Source: an uncultured Myxococcales bacterium
GTDB taxonomy: Bacteria; Myxococcota_A; UBA9042
Assembly (NCBI GenBank): GCA_937915965.1
Contig: CALGHC010000402.1
Span: forward strand, 1-7,288
Length of the DNA: 7,288 nt
Reading direction: 5' to 3'
Below are positions 1 to 3,832 of the stretch, in pieces. The notes below the pieces were generated by a model, which saw only the letters and a program-made list of their open reading frames with translations, was not told where the DNA came from and did no database searches. The position numbers were made by a program, and so were the translations under genes. The first letter of the stretch is position 1. Each line of letters starts with the position of its first letter.

Positions 1-2
1 CG

Positions 3-920
3 GTCGACTGCGCGGGGACCTGCGGCGGTACGGCTGTGGCCGACTGCGCCGGCAGCTGCGACGGCACCGCCGTGGCGGACTGCGCCGGTGTCTGCAACGG
101 CACCGCCGAGCCTGACTGCGCCGGCGTCTGCAACGGCGGCGCTGCGGTCTCACCGCTCGTCTACTTCACCACCAACACAGGCGTGTACAGCTGGTCGCCG
201 AACAGCCCCGCGGCGCCGCCGGCTCAGATCAGCAGCTTCCCGTCCTACTCGCTGGTGGTCTCGCCCGCCGGCCAGATCTACGTCGGCACCGGCGGCATTG
301 AGGCCCAGGCCTCCGGCGTCGCCGGCCTGGCCATGGCGGGCATCTACAGCGTCGACGGCGTCGGCGCCGCCACCCTGGTCTCGGCGATCGCCGCCGAGGA
401 CCTGCAGTTCTCGCCAGCGGGCGTGCTCCACGTCGCCAACAGCACCGGCATCTACGCGATCAGCGGCGCCGGCGCCGCGACCCAGCGTTCCATCAACCCG
501 ACCAGCCAGTTCGCCTTCGAGTCCGAGACGGACGTCGTCACGACCAACGGAATTGTCTACCAGGCGGTCTTCGCGCGCGGCACCGACCGCATCGATCTCG
601 TCACGGACACCGCAACCCTGGTCAACGGCGACGGCGGCGAAGACATCCACGTCATCGCGAGCGGCGAGGTCCTCGTCTGCGGCCAAGGCGGTTTGTTCAG
701 CATCCTGCCCAGCGGCGCGTTCTCAGCGATCTACAAGGGTCTTCGGATCTTCAACTTCGACCTGACCAGCGCCGCCGATCTCTACGTCGGCAACACCGCC
801 AGCTACGGTGGCATGGGCTGGCCCGTCGGTCTGTTCGAGCTCCTGTCCGGCGCCACCGCCCACACACAGATCGACAGCGCCGACATCAACGCGTTGGTCG
901 TCGACGAGCGCTGCCGCTAG
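3..920 (+). CDS. Secreted protein with DCAGxCxGTA repeats and a beta-propeller-like domain (5' end outside the window)
   Basis: The frame is open from the window's left edge to TAG at 918-920, so the 5' part, including any signal peptide, is missing. The in-frame GTG at 36 lies inside a repeat and is not a start. The visible protein begins with four tandem 12-residue units of the form DCAGxCxGTAxx (codons from 6 to 149). Such Cys/Asp/Gly repeats are familiar in large extracellular proteins of marine and myxobacterial-type bacteria. About 250 residues follow, in which strand-like motifs recur: VYFTTNTGVYSW, SPAGQIYVGT, SPAGVLHVANSTGIYAI, IASGEVLVCGQGGLFSI, ADLYVGNT. These look like five or six blades of a beta-propeller (SMP-30/NHL-like). 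No catalytic motif is visible and the ligand is unknown. It is the last gene of its transcript, facing the convergent NTF2-like gene. I am confident that it codes and less sure of the fold. Confidence 0.85.
   Translation, partial: VDCAGTCGGTAVADCAGSCDGTAVADCAGVCNGTAEPDCAGVCNGGAAVSPLVYFTTNTGVYSWSPNSPAAPPAQISSFPSYSLVVSPAGQIYVGTGGIEAQASGVAGLAMAGIYSVDGVGAATLVSAIAAEDLQFSPAGVLHVANSTGIYAISGAGAATQRSINPTSQFAFESETDVVTTNGIVYQAVFARGTDRIDLVTDTATLVNGDGGEDIHVIASGEVLVCGQGGLFSILPSGAFSAIYKGLRIFNFDLTSAADLYVGNTASYGGMGWPVGLFELLSGATAHTQIDSADINALVVDERCR
6..149 (+). repeat. 36-bp tandem repeat, four copies, coding for DCAGxCxGTAxx units
   Basis: Units start at 6, 42, 78 and 114, each beginning with gac-tgc-gc and coding for Asp-Cys-Ala-Gly. 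The protein units read DCAGTCGGTAVA, DCAGSCDGTAVA, DCAGVCNGTAEP and DCAGVCNGGAAV. The two Cys and the Gly/Ala positions are invariant, while the variable positions differ in the DNA, so the copies are related but not freshly duplicated. The array probably continues to the left of the window. The units resemble short Cys-rich, possibly calcium-binding or disulfide-linked spacers of extracellular proteins. That role is inference. Confidence 0.85.
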
Positions 921-964
921 GGCGCCCCCAGCCGGCGGCGGCGAAGTGAGGGCCGGGCAAACTC

Positions 965-1010
965 GCAAGAAGAAAACAGGCTAGCCCGGTTTTTCATGAC
1001 CTCTTGCTTG
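965..1010. terminator. Candidate bidirectional terminator between convergent genes
   Basis: The core pairs AAAAC (973-977) with GTTTT (989-993). An A/G mismatch and two G-C pairs follow inside it, around a CTAGC loop. A run of five T (990-994) lies on the plus strand, and the matching A-run gives a T-run on the minus strand. Outer arms GCAAGA (965-970) and TCTTGC (1002-1007) can extend the structure. It lies 45 nt after the propeller gene's stop and 68 nt beyond the NTF2-like gene's stop, as expected for a shared terminator. The stem is imperfect, so strength is uncertain. Confidence 0.5.
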
Positions 1011-1077
1011 TTTTGCCATCATGGTTCGACGGGGCAGGCGACAGTTCGGCCAGACAGGCGGTCGAACGCGCGCGCGA

Positions 1078-1563
1078 TCAGCCGGCCGCGGTCTTCGCCA
1101 GGAAGCTCGCCAGCCCCTTCCGTGCCACGCGCTGGATCTTGCCGCGCAGGAACGGCGTCCAGCCCAGGGCCACACCGGCAGGACCGAGGGCCTGGCGTGA
1201 CCAGCGCCAGAAGTCGAAGGTATCGGTCTGCTCGATGATCAGGCCGTCGTGAAGGCGCAGGTCGGAGGTCACGATGTTGTGCACCTTTCGTCCCGTCGCG
1301 CTGAAGGTGTACCAGGCGTCCCAGCGCACGCGGCCTCCGGTGGTGGTGAGCTCGAGAAGCGACCACTCGACACGCAGGTCCGTGCCGCCCTCGCAGAGCA
1401 TGCGCCACATCCCGCCCACCTCTGCGCCGCGCAGGTCGGGGAAGACGGGATCGGAGAACTTCGCCTCGGCGCCATAGCAGGCCGCCATGGCGGCACCGTC
1501 GCGCCGCGCGAAGGCGTCGTAGAGACGAGCGATGGTCTCGCTCTGTGCTGTTTCGTCACCCAT
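1078..1563 (-). CDS. NTF2/SnoaL-like domain protein (nuclear transport factor 2 family)
   Basis: This 161-aa protein has the single-domain NTF2/SnoaL pattern. It has an N-terminal helix ETIARLYDAFARRD (residues 9-22), then CYGAEAKFSDPVF (29-41), strands with WDAWYTFSATGRKVHN (81-96) and DLRLHDGLIIEQTDTFDFWRW (101-121). A conserved-looking tail follows (SRQALG...LGWTPFLR, 122-140). Family members form cone-shaped alpha+beta barrels that bind small hydrophobic ligands. Some are isomerases or cyclases, but many have no known reaction and none can be assigned here. It is probably cytosolic, with no signal or membrane segment. The ATG at 1563 is chosen because AAGGA (1571-1575) precedes it by 7 nt and homologous sequence begins just after it. 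Upstream in-frame starts (up to 1722) add residues with no family resemblance. It is probably transcribed alone, 355 bp after the lipoprotein gene. Confidence 0.85.
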   Translation of the reverse strand: MGDETAQSETIARLYDAFARRDGAAMAACYGAEAKFSDPVFPDLRGAEVGGMWRMLCEGGTDLRVEWSLLELTTTGGRVRWDAWYTFSATGRKVHNIVTSDLRLHDGLIIEQTDTFDFWRWSRQALGPAGVALGWTPFLRGKIQRVARKGLASFLAKTAAG

Positions 1564-1570
1564 GTGGAGA

Positions 1571-1575
1571 TCCTT
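1571..1575 (-). promoter_or_regulatory. Ribosome binding site AAGGA that sets the NTF2-like start
   Basis: AAGGA on the minus strand lies 7 nt upstream of the ATG at 1563. It supports the 161-aa form over N-terminally extended forms of the same open frame. Confidence 0.6.
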
Positions 1576-1669
1576 CGGTCGGGGTGTGAGCACGAGCGGC
1601 CAGCGACGCGCCGACGTGGCGACCAGCACCGAGATGAACCCGGCGGTCGCCGGCGCCCTCTCATGGGGC

Positions 1670-1681
1670 AGGCATATGCCT
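1670..1681. promoter_or_regulatory. 12-bp perfect palindrome AGGCATATGCCT, possible operator
   Basis: This is a fully self-complementary 12-mer in the non-coding region, 107 bp upstream of the NTF2-like start. Its CATATG core is one of the few AT-containing spots nearby. Short flanking arms (GGCAG / CTGCC) add partial symmetry. It could be an operator or chance. No regulator gene lies next to it. Confidence 0.25.
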
Positions 1682-1709
1682 TCTCTGCCGGTGCCTGCAG
1701 CGCACCGAT

Positions 1710-1746
1710 CACAGCAGAGCACGGTTCACAGCAGAGCACGGTTCAC
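1710..1746. repeat. 17-bp direct repeat, just over two copies
   Basis: The unit CACAGCAGAGCACGGTT occurs at 1710-1726 and again, identically, at 1727-1743, followed by a third partial start (CAC, 1744-1746). The perfect identity and head-to-tail arrangement about 150 bp upstream of the NTF2-like start make it either a recent slip-strand duplication or a pair of regulator half-sites. The spacing is close to 1.6 helical turns. Confidence 0.8.
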
Positions 1747-1918
1747 GACGAAGCAGAAACGGTGACTCCTGCAACCACCTGTTCGGCAGAGTCAATCTGA
1801 CACCGAAGGCTACGGCGGTTCGCGCGGAAACCGGTGACCAGTCACGGCCACACGGACCGGCAGGCAAATCTCAAGGGCTGGCCTGAGAAGGCGCGCCGAC
1901 TGCCGCGGGCGCGTGCGC

Positions 1919-2458
1919 CTACTCGAGGCACCACATGTGGCCGTTGTTCTCGCCGCAGTGCCGGGGCGGCACATACGCGTCGCAGACCTCGGCCTGGACG
2001 TAGCCGTCGCGACACCGCAGAACGGTGTTGCCTGCGCACTGCGCCACATGGGTCTGGGCGTCACAGCTGGTCAGCGGCTCGACGGCGCAGACCGCCTCGG
2101 TCGTGGTCAGGACGCAGCTGGGGCCGTGCAGGCTGCAGTCCGTGGCTACGACGAAGCCGCTTGTGCACTTTGTCGCCGCGTCGTTCTGGCACGCGGGCGT
2201 GTAGCCGCTGTCGCAGGCGGCCGCCGCCGCGGTGACGCAGAGGGCGACGTCGTCTGCGGCCTGCACGCAGCGCGGGTTGGGCGCCTCGCAGACGTGCCGC
2301 GAGATCGGCGAGCCCACCATCTGATCGACGCCAACGTGACAGGTCTCCAGCACGTCGCCGTCGCACCGAGCCGCGAAGGTGCACTCGGGGGTGCACCCGA
2401 CAGCCAACGTCGCGGACGCGATGAGGCCACCGAAGGCCATTGCCCATGAGCGCTGCAT
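1919..2458 (-). CDS. Cysteine-rich lipoprotein with three six-cysteine modules
   Basis: This is a 179-aa protein. Residues 1-21 form a signal peptide (MQRS n-region, hydrophobic WAMAFGGLIASATLAVG) ending at C22 in the context AVGC. That is an acceptable if not ideal lipobox, so the mature protein is probably a periplasmic or outer-membrane lipoprotein. After C22 come 18 cysteines in three modules of six: C26/32/40/57/64/74, C82/90/98/108/115/124 and C132/141/149/159/168/177. In all three the second and third Cys are separated by exactly seven residues. Nine disulfides are likely. The modules resemble Cys-rich repeats of myxobacterial surface proteins, but I do not recognise a named family or function. 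The ATG at 2458 is chosen because AGGAG (2464-2468) precedes it by 5 nt. A farther TTG (2476) would place that site inside the gene. Confidence 0.85.
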   Translation of the reverse strand: MQRSWAMAFGGLIASATLAVGCTPECTFAARCDGDVLETCHVGVDQMVGSPISRHVCEAPNPRCVQAADDVALCVTAAAAACDSGYTPACQNDAATKCTSGFVVATDCSLHGPSCVLTTTEAVCAVEPLTSCDAQTHVAQCAGNTVLRCRDGYVQAEVCDAYVPPRHCGENNGHMWCLE

Positions 2459-2463
2459 GATGA

Positions 2464-2468
2464 CTCCT
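2464..2468 (-). promoter_or_regulatory. Ribosome binding site AGGAG that sets the lipoprotein start
   Basis: AGGAG on the minus strand lies 5 nt before the ATG at 2458. This gives a signal peptide of ordinary length and rules out the upstream TTG at 2476. Confidence 0.65.
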
Positions 2469-2602
2469 GTAAACAAGCCCCCCCCACACGCGAATCAGTA
2501 GCCGTCCCGCTCTCTTTGCGCAAGTGCCTGGCCTCAGAGCGGGCGAGGATCGAAATCCGGTGTCTGGCCCCGTCGAGGGGATTGCGCGTCGGCAATCACC
2601 TA

Positions 2603-2618
2603 TTGCACACTTGCACAA
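2603..2618 (+). repeat. Tandem 8-bp pair TTGCACAC/TTGCACAA
   Basis: Two near-identical octamers lie back to back, just downstream of an ATTGC-N6-GCAAT inverted repeat (2581-2596). The cluster of TTGC motifs in a non-coding region is suggestive of regulator binding. I tested it against the sigma-54 -24/-12 pattern, and the spacing does not fit. Confidence 0.35.
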
Positions 2619-2708
2619 AGCCGCAGACACAGGATGGATCTCAACCACGCCAACGCTCCGTTCGGCACCGAACAGTCGACGCGACGTTTGGAACCCGACG
2701 CCGATACG

Positions 2709-2729
2709 AGGTGGTCCTCGCAACCACCT
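2709..2729. repeat. Inverted repeat AGGTGGT-N7-ACCACCT
   Basis: Seven perfectly complementary bases on each side of a 7-nt centre lie in the divergent intergenic region, 57 bp before the proposed plus-strand start. It may be an operator or a leader hairpin. No T-run follows, so it is not a terminator. Confidence 0.45.
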
Positions 2730-2785
2730 GCCACATAAGCGAGAATTCTTTGAAACGACATCTCATCTGGCCCGACCCGAGCTCC

Positions 2786-3574
2786 ATGGACGGGGCGCCA
2801 ACGCCGCCCCTCCGTCGCGGCCGGCGCGCTCGTCCGGCTCTGCCGGCTCCCCTGGCTCCCCCGGCTCCCCCGGCTCCCCCGGCTCCCCCGGCTCGTCATG
2901 CTGCCGGGCGCATGCTGGTCTGCTTCCTGTTGGCCGCACACATCGCGGCCCCCCGCGCCGCCTTCGCCAAGGTCGAACCCGAATACCGCAGCCGTCTGCG
3001 ACCTTCGGCGGCAGCCCTGCAGCCTCGTCAACCGCCGTCGATGGCTGCTGCCAACACATGGGCCGGACTTGCCGGTGCCGCCGGCGCTCTCGCCGGCGCC
3101 GCCGGCGCCGGCCTCGTCCTTCTCACGGGCTCGTCAGGCGGAGGGGGCGGCGCCTATCTAGGCTTTGGTGACCCCGGTACTTTTCTTGAGCTGTTTGCGC
3201 TGGGACTCTACATCACCGGCCCATCGCTGGGGGTCATCGCGGTGGGCGAGGCGTACGACCGCCAGGGCAGCTTCCTGTGGACGTTTCTCGGCGCGACGGG
3301 CGGCGTTGTTCTGGTCTTCCCGGCCGCCCTCGCATGCGGGTCTGCGGACTCGCCAGTCTGCATGTTTGGTGCCGCGCTTCTGTTGCCGGCCATCGGCGCG
3401 GTCGTCGGCTACCACGCCACCGACGAGACCCTTCAAATGGGTCCGCCCCTGGCGATGATCGGCGTCTCGAGCGACGGCAGCGTCAGGCCGGGCATCCCCG
3501 TGCCCATGCCACACATGAGGCTCGACGGCCGCGTCGATGGGCTGCTGTGGCCGGTCCTCTCCGGACGATTCTGA
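2786..3574 (+). CDS. Gly/Ala-rich exported or membrane protein of unknown function
   Basis: This is a 262-aa reading from the ATG at 2786. A later in-frame ATG at 2912 (residue 43) is a serious alternative, and neither has a clear ribosome site. Residues 1-42 are Arg- and Pro-rich and cross a 9-bp DNA repeat coding for (P-P-A)n. Residues 43-61 form a signal-like stretch (MLVCFLLAAHIAAPRAAFA) with plausible cleavage before K62. Then come a Gln/Pro-rich spacer and hydrophobic segments at about 91-114 (Gly/Ala-rich, small-xxx-small packing), 123-145, 152-175 and 183-199. A pair of cysteines, C174 and C182, sits in a short loop between the last two segments. Motifs such as LYITGPSLGVIAVGEAY and GAVVGYHATDE look conserved-family-like and recall hypothetical envelope proteins of myxobacteria, but I cannot name a family. 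It is transcribed divergently from the lipoprotein gene. Confidence 0.7.
   Translation: MDGAPTPPLRRGRRARPALPAPLAPPAPPAPPAPPARHAAGRMLVCFLLAAHIAAPRAAFAKVEPEYRSRLRPSAAALQPRQPPSMAAANTWAGLAGAAGALAGAAGAGLVLLTGSSGGGGGAYLGFGDPGTFLELFALGLYITGPSLGVIAVGEAYDRQGSFLWTFLGATGGVVLVFPAALACGSADSPVCMFGAALLLPAIGAVVGYHATDETLQMGPPLAMIGVSSDGSVRPGIPVPMPHMRLDGRVDGLLWPVLSGRF
2836..2894 (+). repeat. 9-bp tandem repeat GGCTCCCCC, seven units
   Basis: GGCTC recurs at 2836, 2845, 2854, 2863, 2872, 2881 and 2890. The four spacers from 2854 onward are CCCC and those before it are variants. In the plus frame used by the membrane protein it gives Pro-Ala-Pro runs. On the minus strand one frame reads Gly-Glu-Pro. The uniformity of the central copies indicates recent slippage-driven expansion. 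Copy number could vary in steps of three residues without breaking the frame. Confidence 0.85.
3069..3110 (+). repeat. GCCGGCGCC-rich simple sequence coding for Gly/Ala
   Basis: Overlapping GCCGGC and GGCGCC palindromes are repeated through this stretch and encode the GAAGALAGAAGAG part of the first hydrophobic segment. It is a low-complexity block that can form strong hairpins. It is probably just codon bias on a Gly/Ala helix. Confidence 0.5.
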
Positions 3575-3649
3575 GCCCCGACTCTGCGCGCTGCAGGTGC
3601 CCGATGACGGGGGCATGACCGCGCCGCGCCGCCATGGGCGCCGCGTCTC

Positions 3650-3814
3650 CTAAAACAGCGTGTAGATGAACGGCGCCGTCGTCTGACTGGCCATGATCAG
3701 CAGCCCCACCAGAGCCAGAACGCCGACCAGGGGCACGATCCAGTAGACCTTGTTCTCGCTGGCAAACTCAATGAGATCGCGCGCCAGCTTTCCGGAATGC
3801 CTGAGCTTGCCCAT
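3650..3814 (-). CDS. DUF5989-like 54-aa single-span membrane protein of the carbamoyltransferase operon
   Basis: This small gene reads ATG at 3814 to TAG at 3650. The protein has a polar, basic N-terminus (MGKLRHSGKLARDL, 1-14), then IEFASENKVYWIVPL (15-29), a single hydrophobic span (about 24-41, VYWIVPLVGVLALVGLLI) and the C-terminal signature APFIYTLF (47-54). The FxxENKxYWxxPL...APFIYTLF layout matches the DUF5989 family as I know it. That family consists of roughly 50-residue proteins encoded beside NodU/CmcH-type carbamoyltransferases and SxtJ-like proteins. AAGGAG (3821-3826) lies 6 nt before the ATG, and the carbamoyltransferase stop is 18 nt upstream, so the two are surely co-transcribed. 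The job is unknown. An inner-membrane partner or anchor for the carbamoyltransferase is inference. It is easily missed because of its size. Confidence 0.88.
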   Translation of the reverse strand: MGKLRHSGKLARDLIEFASENKVYWIVPLVGVLALVGLLIMASQTTAPFIYTLF

Positions 3815-3820
3815 CGGCGT

Positions 3821-3826
3821 CTCCTT
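3821..3826 (-). promoter_or_regulatory. Ribosome binding site AAGGAG of the small membrane protein
   Basis: A near-consensus AAGGAG in the 18-nt gap after the carbamoyltransferase stop, 6 nt before the ATG at 3814. It is good evidence that the 54-codon frame is translated. Confidence 0.75.
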
Positions 3827-3832
3827 GACGAA

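Larger units (their letters stand above)
1564..1918. other. 355-bp non-coding gap upstream of the NTF2-like gene
   Basis: I see no credible gene here. The open frames that cross it have no coding character or belong to shadows of neighbours. It contains a 17-bp direct repeat (1710-1746), a 12-bp palindrome AGGCATATGCCT (1670-1681) and a dyad GTGAC-CA-GTCAC (1834-1845). On the minus strand a TTGACT hexamer lies near 1790, but no good -10 box follows at the right spacing. The region must hold the promoter of the NTF2-like gene and the 3' end of the lipoprotein transcript. The exact sites cannot be fixed by eye. Confidence 0.6.
2459..2785. other. 327-bp divergent intergenic region
   Basis: It lies between the lipoprotein gene (-) and the Gly/Ala-rich membrane protein gene (+), so it should hold both promoters. 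An open plus-strand frame runs through it from 2516, but the translation is rich in Arg, Cys and His with no domain and looks non-coding. Visible structure includes an ATTGC-N6-GCAAT inverted repeat (2581-2596), a tandem TTGCACAC/TTGCACAA pair (2603-2618), and a perfect inverted repeat AGGTGGT-N7-ACCACCT (2709-2729). No convincing -35/-10 pair was found on either strand. Confidence 0.55.

Noticed and set aside
150..765. Open frames overlapping the propeller gene on both strands
   Set aside because: They are shadow frames of the Cys-repeat/propeller gene: Arg/Ser/Pro- or Asp/Ala/Val-rich with no motifs.
1834..1845. Dyad GTGAC-CA-GTCAC downstream of the lipoprotein gene
   Set aside because: It is short and isolated, not near a gene start, and its flanks do not extend the symmetry. 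It is listed only as content of the gap.
2581..2618. Possible sigma-54 promoter suggested by the TTGCAC motifs
   Set aside because: No GG element stands at the required distance from a GC element on either strand.
2516..2785. A 90-codon upstream extension of the membrane protein frame
   Set aside because: Its composition (Arg/Cys/His/Thr mix, uneven third positions) is unlike the neighbours, and the region must contain two divergent promoters.
2763..3059. A minus-strand frame with a collagen-like Gly-Glu-Pro run
   Set aside because: The run is just the complement of the 9-bp repeat. The rest of the frame is not protein-like and it lies opposite the membrane protein's signal region.
3598..3615. 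Hairpin TGCCC-N8-GGGCA between the convergent membrane-protein and DUF5989-like genes
   Set aside because: It has only five base pairs with an eight-base loop and no T-run on either strand, so it is too weak to call a terminator.
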